DNA of 8,452 nt from Halococcaceae archaeon (lineage in GTDB: Archaea; Halobacteriota; Halobacteria; Halobacteriales; Halalkalicoccaceae): NCBI GenBank assembly GCA_007129135.1, contig SKWB01000218.1, positions 1 through 8,452 of the forward strand. Direction: 5' to 3'. Under the pieces are notes generated by a model. It was not told where the DNA came from. It saw only the letters and a list, made by a program, of their open reading frames with translations, and ran no database searches. This document shows, one piece after another, positions 1 to 5,412 of this stretch. Numbering within the stretch: the first letter of the stretch is position 1; each line of letters begins with the position of its first letter. A program made the position numbers and the translations under genes.

Positions 1-113
1 ACGAGGTGGAGGACGGAGCCGACGACGCCACGGAGGACCAGCCCGGCTTCGGGGTGGTGGTCGCGCTCGTCGCGCTCGTCCTCGCGGGCCTGATCGCCGC
101 GCGGCGACGGTGA
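1..113 (+). CDS. C-terminal end of a PGF-CTERM surface or secreted protein (partial)
   Basis: Only the last 36 codons are inside the window, read from base 3 to the TGA at 111-113. The visible part is an acidic stretch (EVEDGADDATEDQ), then PGFG, a run of about 17 hydrophobic residues (VVVALVALVLAGLIAA) and a terminal RRR. This order of PGF motif, membrane helix and short basic tail is the PGF-CTERM signal. In haloarchaea, archaeosortase A is known to process such proteins, moving them from the membrane helix to a lipid anchor, as in the S-layer glycoprotein. The protein is therefore probably exported and held at the cell surface. Its function cannot be told because the main body lies upstream. 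It converges on the minus-strand gene ending at 181, with 67 bases between the two stops and no T-rich terminator that I can recognise. Confidence 0.85.
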   Translation, partial: EVEDGADDATEDQPGFGVVVALVALVLAGLIAARRR

Positions 114-180
114 ACGGGAACGGTCTTCGATCGTCCGCGTCGAGGAGTTGTGACCGGCGCGCTCGTCTCGCGTTCGAGGC

Positions 181-777
181 CTAACTGTACCGCTCTTCGG
201 CCCACGGATCAGCCGTGTTCGAGTAGCCGCGCCGCTCCCAGAACCCCCTCTCGGGTTCGGTGAGGAAGGTCACCCCGGTGACCCACTTCGCCCCCTTGTA
301 GGCGTAGCGGTGGGGCGTGACGACCCGGAGCGGCCCGCCGTGTTCCCGGGGGAGGGCCTCGCCGTCGAACGCCGAGGCGAACAGCACCTCCTCGCGCAGA
401 CAGTCGGAGAGGGGGAGGTTCGTCGTGTAGCCGTCGAGCGCGTCGAATGTGACGTGGACGGCGTCGTCGTGGACGCCCGCACGCTCGGCGAGTTCGGGGA
501 AGGGAACGCCGGTGAACTCGCAGTCGAACTTGCTCCAGCCGGTGACGCAGTGGAAGTCCTGGCGTTGCGTCTCGTGTGGGAGGTCGCCGAACTCCTCCCA
601 GGAGTAGGTCAGTTCCTCCTCGACCGCCCCCCGGACGGTGAACTCCCAGCTCCCGGGGTCCCACTCGGGCACCGACCCCTTCGAGAGGACGGGGAACTTC
701 TCGGTGACTCGCTGTCCGGGCGGCAGTCGCTCCTCGCCGAACTCGCGATAGAGGTCCGTGACGTCCCTGAGGCTCAT
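181..777 (-). CDS. Sulfite-oxidase-fold molybdopterin-dependent oxidoreductase, small cytoplasmic form
   Basis: The 198-aa protein matches the oxidoreductase molybdopterin-binding domain shared by sulfite oxidase, plant nitrate reductase and MsrP/YedY. Residues 74-82 read DFHCVTGWS. Cys77 is in the place of the conserved Cys that ligates the molybdenum. Residues 146-166 hold the HGGPLR-V-P-YAYKGAKWV stretch, which contacts the pterin in this fold. The tail GFWERRGYSNTADPW is also typical of small stand-alone members. There is no Tat or Sec signal peptide and no heme or dimerisation domain, so it is probably a cytoplasmic single-domain enzyme. The natural substrate and electron partner are unknown. 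The ATG at 775-777 is preceded by GGAGGAG about 10 nt upstream and by a TATA-like CCTAAG about 26 nt upstream. The transporter gene ends 61 nt upstream on the same strand, so joint transcription is possible. Confidence 0.88.
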   Translation of the reverse strand: MSLRDVTDLYREFGEERLPPGQRVTEKFPVLSKGSVPEWDPGSWEFTVRGAVEEELTYSWEEFGDLPHETQRQDFHCVTGWSKFDCEFTGVPFPELAERAGVHDDAVHVTFDALDGYTTNLPLSDCLREEVLFASAFDGEALPREHGGPLRVVTPHRYAYKGAKWVTGVTFLTEPERGFWERRGYSNTADPWAEERYS

Positions 778-800
778 ACCGGTCGTAGCTCCTCCGGAGG

Positions 801-806
801 CTTAGG
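801..806 (-). promoter_or_regulatory. Possible TATA-like element before the molybdopterin oxidoreductase gene
   Basis: On the minus strand this reads CCTAAG, centred about 26 nt before the ATG at 777. That spacing would put the transcript start at the start codon. The perfect 10-bp palindrome CCTCCGGAGG (791-800) and a Shine-Dalgarno-like GGAGGAG lie between them. If that Shine-Dalgarno site is used, the gene must instead be transcribed from further upstream, either from the transporter promoter or from the A/T-richer stretch near 826-834. The two readings exclude each other and the sequence does not decide. Confidence 0.35.
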
Positions 807-838
807 TGGTGGCACTGGCGACGTTCTCTTTACCTGCA

Positions 839-2110
839 TCACGGCAGCGAGAGGAAGGCAGCGGCGAGGACGAGCGCGACGAGCGCGATCGCCGGATACG
901 CGACGAGCAGGCCGAACTGGGTCGCGAGCGCGCCGAAGATCGCGGGGCCGGTCGCGCTGCCGACCGCGCTCGCGGTCTGGATCACGCCGAAGAGCCCGCC
1001 GCTGAAGTGTTCCTCGGCGTGGCTCGAGACGAGCGCGTTCTTCACCGGCACGCAGGCGTACATCACGAAGCCGATGACGAAGAACCAGACCGTCACGACC
1101 CCGAGGACGACCGTCTCGCCGACCGTGCCGAGGGCGTTCACCACGAGGAAGGTCCCACCGACGAGGAGGGCGGTACCGACCGAGACCGCCCCGCCGAGCC
1201 GGCGCCTGTCGACCCGGTCGGCGAGGCCCCCGGCGTAGAGCGAGGAGAGGCTGCCCGCGACGAGCATCGCGAAGAAGCCGACGTTGCCGAGCGCGAGCGA
1301 GCCACCCACGCCGTCGGCGACGTAGCTCGTGGTGAACGTCTGGATCGCACGGGTCTGCACCGAGATGCAGAACGTGATCAGGAAGAGCACGACCAACCCC
1401 CTGGTCAGGGGGACGTTGATCGTCTCGCGGATCGTGCCGAAGAGGGTTCGAAGCCGCCTCGACCGACCCGGTGCGGGCCGACCGCCGTCGGTCCTCGGGG
1501 ACCCGGTTCGCCCACTTCCGGCGCCGTCATCCGGATCGCGGAACGAGACGGCGAAGACGACGGTGACCGCTGCACCGAGCGCGGCGGCGACGACGAGCGC
1601 CGCCCGCCAGCCGGCGAGTGCGGCCACGCCACCGATTGCGACCGGTGACATCGCGATGCCGACCATCCCCCCGAAGCCGAAGACGCCCATCGCCCGCCCC
1701 TCGGTCTCGCCGGATTCGAGGTCGCTGATCAGCGACATCCCGGTCGGGTGGAAGGTGCTGCCGCTGATGCCCGCGAGCGCCTGCGCGAGGACGAGCGTCG
1801 CGTAGCCCCCCGCCGCGGCCGCGAGCAGGAGTGCGATGGACATCCCGGCGAGGCCGACCACCAGGATTCGGCGCTTTCCGTACCGGTCGGCGGCAACCCC
1901 GGCGGGGAGCTGGAAGACCGAGTACATCGCGAAGAAGACGGTGAGCAAGAGTCCGGCCTGTGCGTAGCTGATCCCGAGGTCGGCGACGAGCAACGGGATG
2001 ATCGGAGGGAGGGCGATCGAGAAGAACTCGTTGACGCCGTGGGCGGTGCTGATCAGTCCGACGTTCTTGGGGTGAGCGACCTCGACGTACCGACGGAGAC
2101 CCGCGCGCAT
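839..2110 (-). CDS. Major facilitator superfamily transporter (12 TM, fosmidomycin-resistance-like subgroup)
   Basis: The 423-aa protein is an integral membrane secondary transporter. Twelve hydrophobic segments can be laid out at roughly 17-42, 50-70, 81-99, 103-125, 142-160, 165-189, 236-258, 272-295, 305-325, 333-354, 372-395 and 400-421. A charged cytoplasmic loop (190-235, rich in Arg, Gly and Asp) separates the two halves. The MFS loop motif GVAADRYGKRR is at 71-81 after TM2, and its degenerate copy GGLADRVDRRR is at 294-304 after TM8. The STFHPTG segment at 118-124 resembles the FHP motif of the fosmidomycin-resistance (Fsr) branch, which suggests an exporter, but the substrate cannot be read from sequence. 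I chose the ATG at 2110 over an in-frame ATG at 2209. The extra N-terminus would be Pro-rich, would cover the divergent promoter, and a TATA-like CTTACC lies 28 nt before 2110. Confidence 0.9.
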   Translation of the reverse strand: MRAGLRRYVEVAHPKNVGLISTAHGVNEFFSIALPPIIPLLVADLGISYAQAGLLLTVFFAMYSVFQLPAGVAADRYGKRRILVVGLAGMSIALLLAAAAGGYATLVLAQALAGISGSTFHPTGMSLISDLESGETEGRAMGVFGFGGMVGIAMSPVAIGGVAALAGWRAALVVAAALGAAVTVVFAVSFRDPDDGAGSGRTGSPRTDGGRPAPGRSRRLRTLFGTIRETINVPLTRGLVVLFLITFCISVQTRAIQTFTTSYVADGVGGSLALGNVGFFAMLVAGSLSSLYAGGLADRVDRRRLGGAVSVGTALLVGGTFLVVNALGTVGETVVLGVVTVWFFVIGFVMYACVPVKNALVSSHAEEHFSGGLFGVIQTASAVGSATGPAIFGALATQFGLLVAYPAIALVALVLAAAFLSLP

Positions 2111-2134
2111 TGCTCCGTGAGAGCGGATCGAGAC

Positions 2135-2141
2135 GGTAAGG
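2135..2141 (-). promoter_or_regulatory. Likely core promoter of the MFS transporter gene
   Basis: The minus strand reads CCTTACC here, centred about 28 nt upstream of the ATG at 2110. This is the spacing expected for a leaderless haloarchaeal transcript. The element supports the shorter start for the transporter. Confidence 0.45.
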
Positions 2142-2189
2142 GGCTTCGGAGGGGGCAGTCCGTGCGAGCCGGCGGTGGCAGGGACGGAC

Positions 2190-2202
2190 GGCCGGAGCGG
2201 CC
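2190..2202. repeat. Short inverted repeat in the transporter/RHH divergent promoter
   Basis: GGCCG and CGGCC form a perfect 5-bp inverted repeat around a GAG centre. It sits about 12 bp upstream of the TATA box of the RHH gene, where an archaeal activator or repressor could bind. In DNA this G+C-rich such a repeat can also occur by chance, so it is only a candidate operator. Confidence 0.25.
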
Positions 2203-2214
2203 ACCCCACCAGAG

Positions 2215-2221
2215 TTATATA
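2215..2221 (+). promoter_or_regulatory. TATA box of the small RHH gene
   Basis: TTATATA is the most A/T-rich stretch for hundreds of bases and is centred 32 nt upstream of the ATG at 2250. Transcription would start about 5-7 nt before the ATG, giving little or no leader. It is the strongest-looking core promoter in the window. Confidence 0.75.
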
Positions 2222-2249
2222 CCCCCTGACCGAAGCCCCGGTTGTTCAG

Positions 2250-2462
2250 ATGCCGAAAGTACAGATTACGATCCCGGAACACCTCGAAATGCAGATCTCC
2301 CAGATGATCGACCAGGGCGACTTCCTCAACCGCGAGGAGGCGATCGAGGAGCTGCTCTCCACCGGGTTGAAGGCGTACAAGACCAGCGGTGGCGCGATGG
2401 CCGAGGATGCCGGCATGGAAGAGGACGGGATGATGGGCCACGAGGACGAGTACGTCTTCTAG
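2250..2462 (+). CDS. Small ribbon-helix-helix (CopG/Arc-like) haloarchaeal protein
   Basis: The 70-aa protein begins MPKVQITIPEHLEMQI. The first strand KVQITIP (3-9) followed by helices 11-24 and 31-46 (NREEAIEELLSTGLKAY) is the layout of ribbon-helix-helix DNA-binding proteins. These bind DNA as dimers through the paired strands. The last 25 residues are acidic and Met-rich (MAEDAGMEEDGMMGHEDEYVF region), probably a flexible tail. It resembles a conserved haloarchaeal family that I recall as DUF7120. I took the ATG at 2250 because the promoter TTATATA lies 32 nt before it; the in-frame ATG at 2175 would be upstream of that box. The gene is divergent from the MFS transporter across 139 bp, so it may regulate itself or the transporter. 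That is inference. Confidence 0.82.
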   Translation: MPKVQITIPEHLEMQISQMIDQGDFLNREEAIEELLSTGLKAYKTSGGAMAEDAGMEEDGMMGHEDEYVF

Positions 2463-2487
2463 GTGTGTGATCAGCTCTCGGGAAATC

Positions 2488-2494
2488 CTTAACC
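2488..2494 (+). promoter_or_regulatory. Likely core promoter of the UPF0058 gene
   Basis: CTTAACC is centred about 27 nt before the ATG at 2518, within the 55-bp gap after the RHH gene. It suggests a separate, leaderless transcript and favours the ATG at 2518 over the upstream in-frame ATG at 2467. Confidence 0.5.
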
Positions 2495-2517
2495 CCGCCA
2501 CCCACCTATCGCAGCCA

Positions 2518-2796
2518 ATGCACAAGGAGGAGCTTCTGGAACTCCACGAACAGATGGTGACGATCATGGAGTACTTCCGCTCGCGCGAGGACGTCGACGG
2601 GTCGATCTTCGCCCCCTACGACGGCCTCGACGTCGATCCCTCGCACGTCCACAAGTCGAAGAGCGAGCACAAACACGCCGTCTTCGTCCTCGGCAACGCG
2701 CTCGCGACGGCGATGAGCGACGACGAGTTCTCGAACGCGGGTCGGCTCTCGAAGCGGATGGAGGAGCTCGCCGACGACGCCGAGAGCAAGCTGTAA
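2518..2796 (+). CDS. UPF0058 family protein
   Basis: The 92-aa acidic, mostly helical protein starts MHKEELLELHEQMV. Its central segment DPSHVHKSKSEHKHAVFVLG (about 40-59) is a His- and Lys-rich block that I recognise from the archaeal UPF0058 family, followed by a helical C-terminus (NAGRLSKRMEELADDAESKL). The biochemical role of this family is not known to me. There is no signal peptide or membrane segment, so it should be cytoplasmic. The length fits the family. The start is set by the family-typical MHKEEL beginning and by the CTTAACC element 27 nt upstream. It lies between the RHH gene and the 702-aa gene, all on the same strand, but each has its own promoter-like box, so the three need not form an operon. 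Confidence 0.85.
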   Translation: MHKEELLELHEQMVTIMEYFRSREDVDGSIFAPYDGLDVDPSHVHKSKSEHKHAVFVLGNALATAMSDDEFSNAGRLSKRMEELADDAESKL

Positions 2797-2817
2797 CGTC
2801 TCCGATCGACAGAAAGG

Positions 2818-2824
2818 ATTTACC
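2818..2824 (+). promoter_or_regulatory. Likely core promoter of the 702-aa protein gene
   Basis: ATTTACC is centred about 26 nt before the ATG at 2847 in the 50-bp gap after the UPF0058 gene. The spacing again fits a leaderless transcript. Confidence 0.55.
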
Positions 2825-2846
2825 GGACCCTCGCCACCGCCGAGCC

Positions 2847-4955
2847 ATGCAGACGCGTATCGAGACACGGCTCTCCGGGTGGGAGAGCCGACCGACCGAC
2901 GAGGGCTCCGACCTCCTCCCGACGCTCGCCGACGAGTCGTTCACCGGCGTCGCGAGCGTCGGGGACCGTCGCCTGTTCCTCCTGAACGGCAGAGCGATCG
3001 GCCCGGAAGCCGACTCGCTCGAGGAGTTCGACACGCCGGCGGAGCTCCGCCGAGCGCCCGACCCGGCCCTCGCGCTCCTCGGCGCGATGGAGGCCGAGGG
3101 CGGGGAGACGACCGCGAACTACTACACGGAAGAGACCCCGTTGGCCGAGGTCCACGAGACGCTCACCGAACGCGGGTTCACCGGCTACGTCTCCCTCTCG
3201 GAGAACGTCCTGAGCGGGGAGTACGTCACCCTCTACTACGGCGGCCGGTCGCTCGACATCGCGTTCGTCGGCGCGGGCGAACGCCTCCTCACGGGCGAGG
3301 AGGCGAGAGAGCGTGCGGAGGCGGAGGTCGGCATCTACGAGGTCGTCTCGGTCGACCTGACCGTCGCCGACCTCCCGGAACGGAGCGAGGAGCCTCCGGA
3401 TCGGAGTGCGGAGCCCCAGGGGGAGCGGAGGACGTCCGAGGAGAGCGACGCTCCGTCAGGCTCTCCGGATGGGGAGACGGTCGGTCCCCGACCCGAATCG
3501 CTCCCCCTCGATGGCGGAGACGCCGCATCCCCCGAAGCGACTCCTCCGGAGTCGGTCGGCGAGACCGCTGACCCGGTCGACGACAACGGACGAGAGGGGT
3601 CCGACCCGACGCCCGCTCCCGAACCGGACGACGGAAGCGAGCCAGTCACCGCAGGAAACGCCGTGGACGACACGGCCGACGGAGACGGCGGGACGGCTTC
3701 GAGCGAGTCACCCGGCGACGGCCAGTTCGACGAGAGTGATCTGTCCGCGCTCGTCGCGGAGGAGGAGTCCGTGTCGGCTCCCTCCGAACCGGAGACGATC
3801 GCCGATGGACTGCCGACCGAGACCTCCCCCCCGGAGCGCTCCGAGAGCTCCGACGACCGCCTCGCCGGCGAGCGTGACTGGCGAGGACACCGGCGGGTTC
3901 CCTCGATCGACCCGGCCCTGAGCAGGGACGACGGGGCGGACTCGCGGGGGGAGGCCGGGGGATCGAACGATCGCGAGACGAGCGACGACCGCCGACGGGG
4001 GGCCGACGAGCCGGAATCTCCCTCGGACGAGACGGAGGCCGACTCGACCGCCGAAGCGGCCTCCGCCGTCGGCTCCGAGGAGGGTCGGTCCACCGAGGCA
4101 CTCCGCGAGGCGCTCGTCTCCGTCCGCGCCGAACGCGACGCGCTGAGAGACGACATCGAACGACTCCGCCAAACGGTCACCGATCTCCGCGAGCGCCTCG
4201 ATCGAGCGGGGGGTGAGCGAACGCCAGCGGGGTCCCCTCCGGACGGAACCCGGACGATGGATCCCGAGAGCGCCCTCTCCGGGACGGATCTGTTCGTCAG
4301 ATACGACTCGAAACGGGCGGCGACGCTCTCCGACGTGCACGCGGGCGAGGCGGAGCGCGACGCGCTGGTCGAGAACCTCCGGCTCTCGACGCACACCCGG
4401 TTCGATTCGGAGGGGCTCTCGGTTGCCGGCGAGGCGTTTCCCGAGTTCCTCGACGGGACGATCGAGTACCGGTTCGTCGAGTGGCTCGTCTCCGACCTGC
4501 TGGTGGAGATCCGAGAGAGCGAGCGCGCCTCCGGGCTCGCCGACCTCGTGGACGCGCTCTCGGAGATCGACCGGGTGGAGCTTCGCGGCTCGGTCGAGGT
4601 CGGCGAGGAGGAGCAGGCGTTCGACGTCGTGCTGCGCGACCGGATGGGAGAGCCGCTTCTGGTCGCCGACCTCCACGAGGGCCGCGAGCCAGCGAGCGAG
4701 GACCCGATGGCGTCGCTGGTCAGATCGGCGACAGCTGCGGCCGAGGGGCGAGGGACACTCTCGGGAGCGATGGCGGTGACGACGAGCTTCTTCGATCCCG
4801 CGGCGCTCGAGCTGGCGGGCGAGGCGACGCGCTCGGGACTCCTGAAAGGCGGCTCCCGGGAGAGCTTCGTCCGGCTCTCGCGGAGACGTGGCTATCACCT
4901 CTGTCTGGTCGAGGCGCGCGAGGACGGCTTCGAACTGATCGTACCCGAACTCTAG
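2847..4955 (+). CDS. Large haloarchaeal DUF7527-like protein: beta-rich N-domain, acidic linker, coiled coil, alpha/beta C-domain
   Basis: This 702-aa protein has no assigned function. Residues 1-172 are folded, with two related beta units: SFTGVASV-RRLFLLNGRAIG (31-52) and GFTGYVSL-EYVTLYYGGRSLDIAF (110-140). The fold looks like DUF4388/PATAN-type beta domains, but that is inference. Residues 177-412 form a disordered, Ser/Pro/Asp/Glu-rich linker containing one less charged island, WRGHRRVPSIDPALS (345-359). A coiled coil follows (about 417-454, LRDDIERLRQTVTDLRERL). Residues 480-702 are a second globular domain whose strand pair around FDVVLRDRMGEPLLVADLH (592-610) recalls a PD-(D/E)XK core lacking the catalytic acid-Lys pair. 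There is no signal peptide or membrane helix, so it is probably cytoplasmic. Homologues known to me are sometimes labelled transcriptional regulators without proof. The TAG stop shares CTAG with the facing winged-helix gene. Confidence 0.8.
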   Translation: MQTRIETRLSGWESRPTDEGSDLLPTLADESFTGVASVGDRRLFLLNGRAIGPEADSLEEFDTPAELRRAPDPALALLGAMEAEGGETTANYYTEETPLAEVHETLTERGFTGYVSLSENVLSGEYVTLYYGGRSLDIAFVGAGERLLTGEEARERAEAEVGIYEVVSVDLTVADLPERSEEPPDRSAEPQGERRTSEESDAPSGSPDGETVGPRPESLPLDGGDAASPEATPPESVGETADPVDDNGREGSDPTPAPEPDDGSEPVTAGNAVDDTADGDGGTASSESPGDGQFDESDLSALVAEEESVSAPSEPETIADGLPTETSPPERSESSDDRLAGERDWRGHRRVPSIDPALSRDDGADSRGEAGGSNDRETSDDRRRGADEPESPSDETEADSTAEAASAVGSEEGRSTEALREALVSVRAERDALRDDIERLRQTVTDLRERLDRAGGERTPAGSPPDGTRTMDPESALSGTDLFVRYDSKRAATLSDVHAGEAERDALVENLRLSTHTRFDSEGLSVAGEAFPEFLDGTIEYRFVEWLVSDLLVEIRESERASGLADLVDALSEIDRVELRGSVEVGEEEQAFDVVLRDRMGEPLLVADLHEGREPASEDPMASLVRSATAAAEGRGTLSGAMAVTTSFFDPAALELAGEATRSGLLKGGSRESFVRLSRRRGYHLCLVEAREDGFELIVPEL

Positions 4956-5257
4956 GACTGGATCTCTGCGATGCTGTCGATCTTCATCCCCTCTAGCGTG
5001 TCGATCGTTCCGTCGAGCTTTCCGTCGAGGTCGTTGACGAACTCCTCGGTTCGCTCGGTGGTTATCGCACCCTGACTGGAGGGCTCGATGAGGTTCTCCT
5101 CCTCGAGGACGCGAAGCGAGTAGCGCACCTTGTGGTGGGGATACCCGGTCTCGTTCGACATCTTCACGATCCCGATCGGTTCGTTCTCGATGACCATCTT
5201 CAGCACCTGCAAGTGTCGTTCGAGCATATCGACTTCCTTCTCAAGCCGGTCTATCAT
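4952..5257 (-). CDS. Small archaeal winged-helix transcriptional regulator
   Basis: The 101-aa protein has an N-terminal helix (MIDRLEKEVDMLERHLQVLK). A winged helix-turn-helix follows at about 16-75: VIENEPIGIVKMSNETGYPHHKVRYSLRVLEEENLIEPS holds helix 2, the turn at TGYP, the recognition helix HHKVRYSLRVL and the start of the wing, which ends at AITTERT. A last amphipathic helix (71-95) probably makes the dimer. Such proteins bind DNA as dimers near promoters; the target is not visible here. I chose the ATG at 5257 because TTAAAA is centred 30 nt before it; an in-frame ATG at 5311 would lie upstream of that box. It is divergent from purA across 155 bp, and its stop overlaps that of the 702-aa gene. 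Control of purA or of itself is possible but unproven. Confidence 0.83.
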   Translation of the reverse strand: MIDRLEKEVDMLERHLQVLKMVIENEPIGIVKMSNETGYPHHKVRYSLRVLEEENLIEPSSQGAITTERTEEFVNDLDGKLDGTIDTLEGMKIDSIAEIQS

Positions 5258-5284
5258 GGCACTTGCTAACTTGTCTTCCTTCCG

Positions 5285-5290
5285 TTTTAA
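5285..5290 (-). promoter_or_regulatory. TATA box of the winged-helix regulator gene
   Basis: The minus strand reads TTAAAA inside CGCTTAAAACGG, centred 30 nt before the ATG at 5257. It fixes that start and predicts a leader of only a few bases. Confidence 0.65.
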
Positions 5291-5347
5291 GCGTTGCCCC
5301 CCGCGCCGCAAAACCCGCCTCTACCTCGGGGGAGGGTGTGCGTCGTG

Positions 5348-5358
5348 GTAACCGTTAC
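5348..5358. repeat. Palindrome GTAAC-C-GTTAC upstream of purA
   Basis: GTAAC and GTTAC form a perfect inverted repeat around one base, 26 bp upstream of the purA TATA-like element. Its right half, ACCGTTAC, recurs in the same orientation at 5416-5423, directly after the purA start codon. It is a candidate operator for the divergent regulator or for purine control. The second copy also encodes Thr-Val-Thr, so it may be coincidence. Confidence 0.3.
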
Positions 5359-5377
5359 GGTCGCCGGGGTCCGACCG
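5358..5377. repeat. Inverted repeat CGGTCG-N8-CGACCG next to the purA core promoter
   Basis: The two 6-bp arms (5358-5363 and 5372-5377) are perfect complements. The repeat ends 7 bp before the TATA-like GTTTAGC, where regulators and TFB contacts fall. It could be an operator. Chance cannot be ruled out in G+C-rich DNA. Confidence 0.3.
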
Positions 5378-5383
5378 CAACCG

Positions 5384-5390
5384 GTTTAGC
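5384..5390 (+). promoter_or_regulatory. purA: Likely core promoter of purA
   Basis: GTTTAGC is centred 26 nt upstream of the ATG at 5413. This predicts transcription starting at the start codon and argues against the longer in-frame reading beginning at 5263. Confidence 0.55.
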
Positions 5391-5412
5391 GGCGGCTACA
5401 GAACTGCGCCCG

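Noticed and set aside
114..180. Terminator between the PGF-CTERM gene and the molybdopterin gene
   Set aside because: There is no T-run and no convincing stem-loop beyond what G+C-rich DNA gives by chance.
2111..2209. Extended N-terminus for the MFS transporter (ATG at 2209)
   Set aside because: The added 33 residues are Pro-rich, do not look like a transporter N-terminus, and would include the promoter region of both divergent genes.
310..2470. Plus-strand open readings across the molybdopterin and transporter genes (310-1005, 806-1648, 1329-1805, 1748-2470)
   Set aside because: Their products are low-complexity Arg/Glu/Asp or Arg/Thr/Pro mixtures, and the minus strand carries well-recognised proteins with correct motifs.
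1527..2567. Minus-strand 346-codon open reading
   Set aside because: It crosses the divergent promoter, the RHH gene and half of the transporter in a shadow frame and has no recognisable domain.
3335..4898. Long minus-strand open readings opposite the 702-aa gene (3335-4396 and 3708-4898)
   Set aside because: They are Ser/Arg- or Arg/Gly-rich with no family resemblance, lie antisense to a gene with clear domains, and are expected when G+C-rich codons leave few stops on the other strand.
5263..5412. Extended N-terminus for purA
   Set aside because: PurA proteins begin right at the phosphate-binding segment; the extra 50 codons overlap the promoter and the divergent regulator's leader.
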